NCBI GenBank assembly: GCA_003513855.1
Contig: DOTC01000157.1
Span: 1 to 5,610 of the forward strand
Direction: 5' to 3'
Source of the DNA: Deltaproteobacteria bacterium
Lineage (GTDB): Bacteria > Desulfobacterota > Deferrimicrobia > Deferrimicrobiales > Deferrimicrobiaceae
Length of the DNA: 5,610 nt
The notes below the pieces were generated by a model. It saw nothing but the letters and a program-made list of their open reading frames with translations, searched no databases and was not told the DNA's origin. A program made the position numbers and the translations under genes. This document shows, in pieces, positions 1-5,482 of the stretch; position 1 is the first letter of the stretch; every line of letters begins with the position of its first letter.

Positions 1-540
1 GCCGACGCCGTCGTCGACTGGCTCGACAACGACGACACGCCCCGCGTCGGGGGGGCGGAGAGCGCCTTCTACCTGTCCCAGCCGTTTCCCTACAAGGCGA
101 AGAACGACTTCCTCGATACCGTGTACGAGCTCCGCCTCGTCCGGGGCATAACCCCGGAGGTGTTCGAGACGCTGCAGCCGTTCGTCACCGTCCACTCCTC
201 GGGAAAAGTCAACCTCAACACTGCCCCGAAACAGATCCTCATGGCCCTGTCCGCGGGACAGGATGCCGCGGAGGAGGGGGAGATCACCGGCACGACCGCC
301 GACGAGATCATCGAGTACCGGACGGAGAAGCCGTTCCGGCAGGCCGCGGAGATCCGGAACGTGAGCCCCTTTCTTTTCGATCTGTACCAGAAGACCCGGT
401 TCCGGGACCTCGTCGACGTGCGGGGAACCGCGTTCCACATCCGGTCCACGGGGGAATTCGCCGGGACGGAACGGACGATCGACACCGTCGGGATCCGGGC
501 GGGAAAGGCTATACATTGGCGGACCTGGAGGGTAGAATGA
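1..540 (+). CDS. gspK: GspK, T2SS minor pseudopilin, 3' part
   Basis: This frame is open from the first base and ends at TGA 538-540, so about 179 C-terminal residues are present and the N-terminus lies outside the window. GspK is the large minor pseudopilin at the tip of the T2SS pseudopilus, in complex with GspI and GspJ in the periplasm. Visible hallmarks are an Asp-rich stretch (D6, W7, D9, D11, D12), the following G17-G18-A19-E20 and Y24, a VNLNTAP motif at residues 70-76, and a helical segment with Y106-R107 and P111-F112 followed by an acidic residue, typical of the helix-hairpin-helix-like domain of GspK. The C-terminal strand portion (GEFAGTERTID) is the expected pilin-type fold. The next gene starts 31 bases downstream. 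The call is firm; only the missing 5' end limits it. Confidence 0.93.
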   Translation, partial: ADAVVDWLDNDDTPRVGGAESAFYLSQPFPYKAKNDFLDTVYELRLVRGITPEVFETLQPFVTVHSSGKVNLNTAPKQILMALSAGQDAAEEGEITGTTADEIIEYRTEKPFRQAAEIRNVSPFLFDLYQKTRFRDLVDVRGTAFHIRSTGEFAGTERTIDTVGIRAGKAIHWRTWRVE

Positions 541-573
541 TCCACCAAATCCGACGAGTTGCGGGGGGATCAT
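537..573 (+). promoter_or_regulatory. Inverted repeat spanning the gspK stop and next start
   Basis: ATGATCC at 537-543 and GGATCAT at 567-573 are perfect 7-base inverted copies. After one A/G mismatch, CC at 545-546 can also pair with GG at 564-565. The left arm contains the gspK stop codon. The right arm contains part of the G-run that would serve as ribosome binding site (563-568) and the first two bases of the next ATG (572). In mRNA this could hide the start of the propeller gene until ribosomes finishing gspK open it. There is no U-tract, so it is not a classic intrinsic terminator. The repeat is directly visible; its function is inference. Confidence 0.4.
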
Positions 574-2092
574 GAGACGTTTCCTGACGGTGGTCTGTGC
601 GATGGTGGTCGCCGCCTCAATGGCGGGGCCCGCGGCCGCGGAAAAGACCGTCGCGGTGAACAATCCCGCCCTTCCCGGCGTCTTCGACCAGCCCTCCGTG
701 GCGGTGAACGGATCCACCACCCACGTGGCCTACATCGGGGCGTCTACGACGGCAGGGCCTTTCCGGGTCTACTATGCGGCGATCAACGGGGGAGCCGATT
801 TCTCCGATCTGTCCCTCTCCCGGGACACGCCCGGCTTCCTGCTCACCTCGCCCACCACGGTGGACAACACAGCCGCTGGAAACAATACCTACGCCGATGC
901 GCGCCATCCGCAGATCGCCATCCGCTCCGCCAGCGAGGTGGTCATCTTCTTCCAGGCCAAGACGATTGCGTCCCCCGACCCCACGTACGCCCTGTACATG
1001 GCCCGGCTCACGCTGGAGAACAACGTGGTGGTGAAACGATCCGTGCGGCTGGTGACGGGTGTCAGCGGCTACAACGAGGACGTCTCGTTCGGGCTGACCA
1101 CCTCGGGCGACACCGCCTGGGTGGCATACGCCGGCAGAACGGGGATTACGGGGAGTTTCAACGTGTATTGCGCGAGGATCTCCCTGGACACCGCCTCCGT
1201 GACGGGTACCCCGGGGACGCCGCTGCTGCTCTCCTCCGCGGCGGGGAGCACCGGCACCCGGCCGCTCCCCAGCCTCAAGGTCGACTCCGCCAACCGCGCC
1301 CACGTCGCCTGGGCCGCGAACGACAACACCTCCTCCCCGAGCGGCGTCTACTACGCACTGGTCAAGGAGGTGGACGGTTCGAATACCGTCGCGATCGCCG
1401 CGACAGAGATCCTCGGCAGGTCCAGGAGGTGGGGATCGCCGAATCTCCTCGCCCTCGCGACAAATTCCATCGTCATTCTCGCGGCCGACGAGTCCCTGCC
1501 GGGGGTGGCCGGGAATATCGGCCTGGTGAGAATCAACCCCGATGCCGACGACCAGGACGGAAGCCCTGTCCAGGTAACAGTCGACACCAACTTCCTCCTC
1601 ACCCCGCCGGGGGAGGCCATTCTTCCCGAGAACTACAGTCTCTTCCGGCCCCAGGCGATTTTCGACATCCTCGGGCAGATTCACGTGACCGGATACGGCA
1701 ACAGCGGGACAAGATCCACGTATTATGCCTTTGCGTTTTCCAACGATTGGCCCTATGTGGGATTCGTGAAGATCCCTGCCACCGTGGGCCTCGACTCGGC
1801 GGAGTTCCCCGTCTCCCTCGATGGGGACTACACCCGGGCCGCCATCGGGTATTTCAGCGATGGGAAAGCCGTGATTTTCTGGTCCGGCGCGGTGACGGGG
1901 ACGGGAAACCGGAATCTCGACGTGACGGGCCTGCCCACGGCCAGGGCAATCCAGGACGACCAATCGGGATGCATGGTCGTGCCCGCCCCCTCCTCGGGCA
2001 GCACGCGGACGAACGCGGATGCCCTCCTCCTGTTCCTCCCCTTGGCCGCCCTGTGGATGCGCCGCGTGAAGAGGCGAACTTTTGGGGAATAG
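572..2092 (+). CDS. Exported beta-propeller-like protein with C-terminal sorting signal
   Basis: I do not recognise a named family for this 506-residue protein. The N-terminus is a clear Sec signal peptide: M-R-R, a hydrophobic core at residues 4-18 and a likely AAA|E cleavage after residue 23. The ATG at 572 is chosen because it gives exactly this signal, although the ribosome site is only a G-run (563-568) close to the start. The body shows about seven imperfect repeats with a Pro-x-hydrophobic strand, a hydrophobic strand such as HVAW or HVAY, a polar loop and a VYYA-like strand. They start near residues 40, 112, 170, 232, 289, 359 and 409, as expected of a seven-bladed propeller of the sialidase/BNR-like kind. 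No catalytic residues can be assigned. The tail (465-502) has S-G-C467, a spacer, a hydrophobic helix (482-496) and the basic cluster RRVKRR, resembling MYXO-CTERM or JDVT-CTERM type signals. The gene sits between gspK and gspN, suggesting a T2SS-linked surface protein. Confidence 0.82.
   Translation: MRRFLTVVCAMVVAASMAGPAAAEKTVAVNNPALPGVFDQPSVAVNGSTTHVAYIGASTTAGPFRVYYAAINGGADFSDLSLSRDTPGFLLTSPTTVDNTAAGNNTYADARHPQIAIRSASEVVIFFQAKTIASPDPTYALYMARLTLENNVVVKRSVRLVTGVSGYNEDVSFGLTTSGDTAWVAYAGRTGITGSFNVYCARISLDTASVTGTPGTPLLLSSAAGSTGTRPLPSLKVDSANRAHVAWAANDNTSSPSGVYYALVKEVDGSNTVAIAATEILGRSRRWGSPNLLALATNSIVILAADESLPGVAGNIGLVRINPDADDQDGSPVQVTVDTNFLLTPPGEAILPENYSLFRPQAIFDILGQIHVTGYGNSGTRSTYYAFAFSNDWPYVGFVKIPATVGLDSAEFPVSLDGDYTRAAIGYFSDGKAVIFWSGAVTGTGNRNLDVTGLPTARAIQDDQSGCMVVPAPSSGSTRTNADALLLFLPLAALWMRRVKRRTFGE
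1964..2077 (+). other. C-terminal tripartite sorting signal (SGC / helix / RRVKRR)
   Basis: This segment encodes residues 465-502 of the propeller protein. It has the three parts of a CTERM-type sorting signal: a signature motif with Cys467 after Ser-Gly, a Pro/Ser/Thr spacer, and a short hydrophobic helix (about residues 482-496, rich in Leu and Ala) followed at once by Arg-Arg-Val-Lys-Arg-Arg. In MYXO-CTERM proteins a similar signal is processed by an intramembrane protease and the exposed Cys is thought to become lipidated, with export depending on T2SS. GlyGly-CTERM proteins are handled by rhombosortase. Which subclass this tail belongs to cannot be decided by eye. It could instead be a plain C-terminal membrane anchor. 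Confidence 0.65.
2069..2074 (+). promoter_or_regulatory. Ribosome binding site for gspN
   Basis: AAGAGG lies 7 bases before the TTG at 2082, inside the last codons of the upstream gene. It decides the unusual TTG start of gspN, since no ATG or GTG is available in frame before the membrane helix. Confidence 0.6.
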
Positions 2093-2942
2093 ACGCCTTG
2101 TCCTGGTCCGGTGGCTTCTGCCGGTCCTGGGCGCCCTCCTGTTCCTTCTCGTTTTCCTCTCGGTGCTCACGTACACGCTCCCGGGCAGCGCGATCCTTTC
2201 CTCCGTCCGCCCCCTCCTCGCCCGGGAAGGATTCGAGATCTCCGCGGCGTCCGCCCGCACGGAATTTCCCATCGCCTTCCGGATGGACGGCGCGGCCATC
2301 GGCCGCAAGGGAAAACGACCGCTGCTTCTGGACACGGTCCGGGCCAGCTGGGAGTGGACCGGCCTCCTCCGGTGGCTCCCGTTCCACGTCACCGCCTCGA
2401 TGGGGAAAGCGAAGGCCGAGGTCCGCACTTCCCCCCGGTTCTGGAACCCGGGGCAGGGACGACTCGTCATCGAATCCCTCGCCGGCGAGGACCTTTCCCC
2501 CCTGGTCCCGTTCCCCGTCTCCGGAGCAGGATTCTTCCTGGATTCCGGAGAGGTACGGTGGAGGAAGTCCGGTTCGGAAGGGTTAGACGGGACGGGGGAA
2601 GGGCGGTTCGCCTGGATCCGCGTGCCGATCCCCGAACCGACCTCTCCCATCCGGGAGGCCCTGATCGAGGACGTCACGATCCTTTTCGCATTACGGGGCG
2701 AATCCCTGGTCGTATCCTCCATCTCCGGGACCTACGAGGGGGCGCTCGTCGAGGGAACCGGGGAGATCGAAAACATCCTGTTTCCCCGCCGGGCTACGAT
2801 CACGCTTCATCTGAAGATCGAGAACCCCCTCGAGGGAAAGATCGCCACCATATTTGACCTCCTGTCGAAAAACGCTAAGAATGCTAATCTGAGAATCACG
2901 GGCGCTCTCCTGTCTCCGACAGGCGAGTTCCGGTTCTTCTGA
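2082..2942 (+). CDS. gspN: GspN, T2SS accessory inner-membrane protein
   Basis: The product is 286 residues. It has a short basic N-terminus, one membrane helix at about residues 5-30 and then a beta-rich periplasmic region with no further membrane segment. This layout, the regular amphipathic strands and the C-terminal run KNANLRITGALLSPTGEF match the GspN of deltaproteobacterial and Leptospira T2SS operons, a member of the AsmA-like group. Its exact role in secretion is not settled; GspN is an accessory component absent from many systems. Translation starts at TTG 2082, supported by AAGAGG 7 bases upstream, and overlaps the end of the propeller gene by 11 bases in another frame, which suggests coupled translation. 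gspL follows after 12 bases. The operon context is the strongest support; sequence similarity alone is moderate in this fast-evolving family. Confidence 0.8.
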   Translation: MGNRRLVLVRWLLPVLGALLFLLVFLSVLTYTLPGSAILSSVRPLLAREGFEISAASARTEFPIAFRMDGAAIGRKGKRPLLLDTVRASWEWTGLLRWLPFHVTASMGKAKAEVRTSPRFWNPGQGRLVIESLAGEDLSPLVPFPVSGAGFFLDSGEVRWRKSGSEGLDGTGEGRFAWIRVPIPEPTSPIREALIEDVTILFALRGESLVVSSISGTYEGALVEGTGEIENILFPRRATITLHLKIENPLEGKIATIFDLLSKNAKNANLRITGALLSPTGEFRFF

Positions 2943-2945
2943 GGG
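2941..2945 (+). promoter_or_regulatory. Ribosome binding site for gspL
   Basis: GAGGG overlaps the gspN stop codon (TGA 2940-2942) and lies 9 bases before the ATG at 2955. It supports that start and ties gspL translation to the end of gspN. Confidence 0.55.
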
Positions 2946-2954
2946 CAGGCCATT

Positions 2955-4328
2955 ATGAAGAGCCTTGGCATTTCCATCGCGCGCGACACCCTCTCCGCGG
3001 TCCTGTGGGAGCAGACCCTTTTCTCCTCCAGGATGGAGGGAGCGTGCGCCATCGCGTGCGCGGAGCCGTACGGAAGTCCCGCCGACGTTGCGCGTCTCGC
3101 GGAGGAGGTCCGGAAGGTCGCCGGCGGCGGGGCCCTTCCCCCCGCGGTGCTTTCCCTTCCCCCTGCGTGGACGTTCCTCCGCCGGGTTCCGTTGCCCGTC
3201 GCCGATCTTTCCCGCGCAAAGAAGATGCACATCGCGGACCTCGAGGGGAACCTGCCCATCGAGGACGATGAGATCCTCTCCGACGTCCTTCCCTCCCCCC
3301 CCGGGGAGAAAGGGACCTTCCTGGCCATCGCGGCCCGGCGCCCCAGCGTGGAAAAGGTGGTGGAAACCTTCACCGCAGCGGGCTTCCGCCTGGACCGCGC
3401 GATCACGGACCACGTGTCGCTCCTGTGCGCCGTCCACTCCCGGAAAAGCGGATTCACCGGGCTGGTCTGGTCCGACCGGAACGACATCGTCGCCCTGCGG
3501 CTATCGGGGGGCGCCCTCGCTGCGGCCCGCCAGTTTCCCGGGTCGATCACGGAGAATCCGGATGAACTGGAGAACGGGATCCGGGATCTCCTGCGCGAAG
3601 ACGCGCAGGGGAATACCCCGCAGACGTCGATCGTGTTCGGCGATCTCGCTTCTTCCCTGGCGACGATCGTCCCCCATCCCGACCCCTTCGTACTCCCCGG
3701 CGCGGAAGGGGACGCCTCCCCCCTTGCCTACGGCGCGGCGCTTTCCCCCTTCTGCGGCAAGGAAACCGGCGGGTTCTCCCTTCGGACATCGGCGGAAGCC
3801 GAAACGGAGCGGGCGAGGAGGCAGTCCCGGGTCCGCATCGCGGCCGTCGCGGCGGCGGTCGCCATCCTGGCCGCCTCGGGTTCTCTCGGCATCGCGCGGT
3901 GGGCCGGGGCAAAAAAAGTCTCCCGGGTCCGGGCCGAAATCCGGAAGGAATTCTCGGAGGCCGTTCCCGGGGTGAAGGTGGTGCAGGAGACCGCGCAGAT
4001 CCAGGGGAAGATCCGATCGCTCTCCCGGCAGGGAAAGGAGCTGGGTGTGGACGTCCCGGAGACGACCTCCCTGCTGGGGCTGGTGTCCGGGGCCCTCCCG
4101 AAGGACGGAACCGTTACCGTCCGGGAACTCTCCATCGACTCCGGACGCCTGAAGATCGCGGGCGACGCCGGTTCCGCAACGATCGTCGAGACGTTCCGCA
4201 CCGCACTCGTCAACGCTTTCGGACCGGAAAGAAACGTGGTTGTCCAGGAGTCCGAGGGGAGCGCCCAGGGAGGCAAGGTACGGTACACGATCCTCATCGA
4301 GACGGGGGCCAACGGCCGTGCTTCTTAG
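2955..4328 (+). CDS. gspL: GspL, T2SS inner-membrane platform protein
   Basis: The 457-residue product has the three-part layout of GspL. Residues 1 to about 285 are a cytoplasmic actin-like (PilM-like) domain, starting with the strand KSLGISIARDTLSAVLW and including a segment with AIAARRPSVEKVVETFTAAG that fits the SHS2-type subdomain. A single membrane helix spans about 295-314 (Ala/Val/Ile rich). After K320-K321 there is a likely coiled coil (about 322-362) and a periplasmic ferredoxin-like domain (about 370-457) of PilN type. In T2SS, GspL binds the N-terminal domain of the GspE ATPase through its cytoplasmic part and pairs with GspM in membrane and periplasm. The start ATG has GAGGG 9 bases upstream. 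The end overlaps the gspM start by 11 bases. SRVR occurs on both sides of the helix (291-294 and 323-326). The call is strong from architecture and from the adjacent gspM. Confidence 0.88.
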   Translation: MKSLGISIARDTLSAVLWEQTLFSSRMEGACAIACAEPYGSPADVARLAEEVRKVAGGGALPPAVLSLPPAWTFLRRVPLPVADLSRAKKMHIADLEGNLPIEDDEILSDVLPSPPGEKGTFLAIAARRPSVEKVVETFTAAGFRLDRAITDHVSLLCAVHSRKSGFTGLVWSDRNDIVALRLSGGALAAARQFPGSITENPDELENGIRDLLREDAQGNTPQTSIVFGDLASSLATIVPHPDPFVLPGAEGDASPLAYGAALSPFCGKETGGFSLRTSAEAETERARRQSRVRIAAVAAAVAILAASGSLGIARWAGAKKVSRVRAEIRKEFSEAVPGVKVVQETAQIQGKIRSLSRQGKELGVDVPETTSLLGLVSGALPKDGTVTVRELSIDSGRLKIAGDAGSATIVETFRTALVNAFGPERNVVVQESEGSAQGGKVRYTILIETGANGRAS

Positions 4329-4845
4329 CCGCGAGAAGGTCGTCCTCGTCCTCGGTGCGGCGGCGGCCGCCGTGATCCTGCTCCTCTCCTTCGTGGTGAT
4401 CCCCGGGGTCTCCCGGGTCCGTGCGCTGTCGCGGCAGTCGGTGCTGGCCGAGAAGGACCTGGCGGAACTGCGCCGGATGCGTCCGGAGCTTGCGAACCTG
4501 GACCGGAAGGTGCGCCGGAAGATGGCGGCGGTCACCTCCTCCGCGAATGCGACCGAGTCTCCCCTGGCCCGCCTGACAGCGGCGGTCCAGGAGGCCGGTT
4601 TGCCCCAGTCGGCGTTCAGCCTCAAGTCCGCAGGTCCACGGACCGGGGAATACGTCAACGAGGAGGCGTTCGACCTGAAGATGGAGAACCTCACCTACCT
4701 GGAGGTGGTCCAGCTTCTCACCCAGATGGAGGACGGCCCGCTCCCCGTCGTCGTGCGGTCCGTGAACCTGAAGAGCCGGTACGACGACAGCAAATACCTC
4801 GACGCAACCCTGCGCATCGGGTTCCTCCTCCCGGCGAAACGATGA
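4318..4845 (+). CDS. gspM: GspM, T2SS inner-membrane platform protein
   Basis: This small bitopic protein of 175 residues has a very short cytoplasmic N-terminus (LLSREK), one membrane helix at about 8-28, a charged heptad-like segment likely to be a coiled coil (about 31-65) and a periplasmic alpha/beta domain (about 75-175) of the ferredoxin-like type found in GspM and PilO. GspM dimerises with GspL and helps hold the GspE-GspL assembly at the inner membrane. I chose GTG 4318 over the upstream in-frame TTG 4240. The 26 extra residues from 4240 would be Arg/Ser-rich out-of-frame gspL sequence, and the GTG places the helix at the expected distance from the N-terminus. A G-run at 4304-4308 is a weak ribosome site, and the 11-base overlap with gspL suggests translational coupling. 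Its stop shares ATGA with the next start. Confidence 0.85.
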   Translation: MLLSREKVVLVLGAAAAAVILLLSFVVIPGVSRVRALSRQSVLAEKDLAELRRMRPELANLDRKVRRKMAAVTSSANATESPLARLTAAVQEAGLPQSAFSLKSAGPRTGEYVNEEAFDLKMENLTYLEVVQLLTQMEDGPLPVVVRSVNLKSRYDDSKYLDATLRIGFLLPAKR

Positions 4846-5462
4846 TTCGCCGGGTTCTTCTCCTCGCGGTGCTCGTCGCGCTGCTTCTGCCCGCCTGCCG
4901 CGAGGACCGGAAGCGCCCCGAGCTCACCTCCGAGGATGAGGCGATCCTCAAGGAGAAAACCGACGGAAAGATCGGCCTGATCATCCGGGAGAACCTGCCC
5001 GCGCTCTTCGTCGGGATCGTCGTGTTCCGGTCCGACGTGTTCCTCACCCAGTCGGCGATGCTGGACCGGCGCGAGCTGTCGGTGCTGGACTCTTTCGGCA
5101 ACACCGCTCTCGTCCTGCTCAACTCCCCGGACATCCCCCCGCTCCTGAAGGAGGAGTCCGTGAAAAAGGTCTACTACTTCTGCCGCCAGGGGCCCCTCGC
5201 ACGGGTCCATCCCGCGTTCCTGATGGGGATCCTGAAACAGTTCGGCGCAGGGAAGGAGAACGAGGTGTCCGCCTTCCTCGTCCGGTTCCGGGAGCCGCCC
5301 CATGAGACGGAAGAGACGTTCGTGAAGGCGGCCGGCTTTACCGTCGATTCCCGGGCCGGCTACGTCTGGTCCCTGTCCGGCCCGCTCACCTCGCTGCCCC
5401 TCCTCCTGGAAGACGACCGCATCTTGTTCTACGAAGGCGCATCGAAAACAAGGACGATGTGA
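4842..5462 (+). CDS. Lipoprotein with two I9-like modules
   Basis: The product is 206 residues and I do not recognise a named family. It begins with two arginines, a Leu/Val/Ala core and the lipobox L-P-A-C, so it should be a lipoprotein attached at Cys19. The residues after Cys are R-E-D, with no Asp at +2, so outer-membrane sorting is possible. After a charged linker (20-42) two similar modules can be read. Module 1 runs about 57-113 with FRSDVF, then VLDSFGNTALVLLN, then PPLLKEESVKKVYYF. Module 2 runs about 144-200 with FREPPH, then GFTVDSRAGYVWSLSG, then LPLLLEDDRILFYEG. The pattern (strand, helix, strand pair, helix ending in Leu-Leu, final strand) resembles the peptidase inhibitor I9 / subtilase propeptide fold. 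The ATG shares ATGA with the gspM stop. Possible roles are a pilotin-like T2SS accessory, a protease inhibitor or a folding helper. The fold call is by eye only. Confidence 0.7.
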   Translation: MIRRVLLLAVLVALLLPACREDRKRPELTSEDEAILKEKTDGKIGLIIRENLPALFVGIVVFRSDVFLTQSAMLDRRELSVLDSFGNTALVLLNSPDIPPLLKEESVKKVYYFCRQGPLARVHPAFLMGILKQFGAGKENEVSAFLVRFREPPHETEETFVKAAGFTVDSRAGYVWSLSGPLTSLPLLLEDDRILFYEGASKTRTM

Positions 5463-5468
5463 CGCGCC

Positions 5469-5473
5469 GGAGG
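5469..5473 (+). promoter_or_regulatory. Ribosome binding site for the last gene
   Basis: GGAGG, the best Shine-Dalgarno match near any start in the window, lies 9 bases before TTG 5483. It favours that start over the in-frame GTG 5459, which overlaps the preceding stop in GTGA and has only AAGGA 4 bases upstream. Confidence 0.55.
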
Positions 5474-5482
5474 CACGACGTT

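Noticed and set aside
537..573. Intrinsic terminator after gspK
   Set aside because: The stem is short, the loop is 23 bases and no U-tract follows. The next gene starts within the right arm.
559..2586. A 675-codon + strand open frame in another phase over the propeller gene
   Set aside because: It is Arg/Gly/Pro-rich, has no signal or domain, and runs across the junction of two genes that have coherent frames of their own.
617..2722. A 701-codon open frame on the - strand across the propeller gene and gspN
   Set aside because: Its translation is Arg/Gly/Pro/His-rich with no recognisable domain, and it crosses two well-supported + strand genes. It is a shadow frame of GC-rich coding DNA.
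4240..4317. Upstream extension of gspM to an in-frame TTG
   Set aside because: The 26 added residues are Arg/Ser-rich gspL sequence read out of frame. GTG 4318 places the membrane helix at the usual distance from the N-terminus.
3501..4694. A 397-codon - strand open frame opposite gspL and gspM
   Set aside because: Its composition is Arg/Gly/Asp-rich without hydrophobic patterning, while the opposite strand encodes clear GspL and GspM architectures.
5459..5482. GTG 5459 as the start of the last gene
   Set aside because: It is not excluded, but AAGGA only 4 bases upstream is poorly spaced, while TTG 5483 has GGAGG at 9 bases and gives a compact signal peptide.
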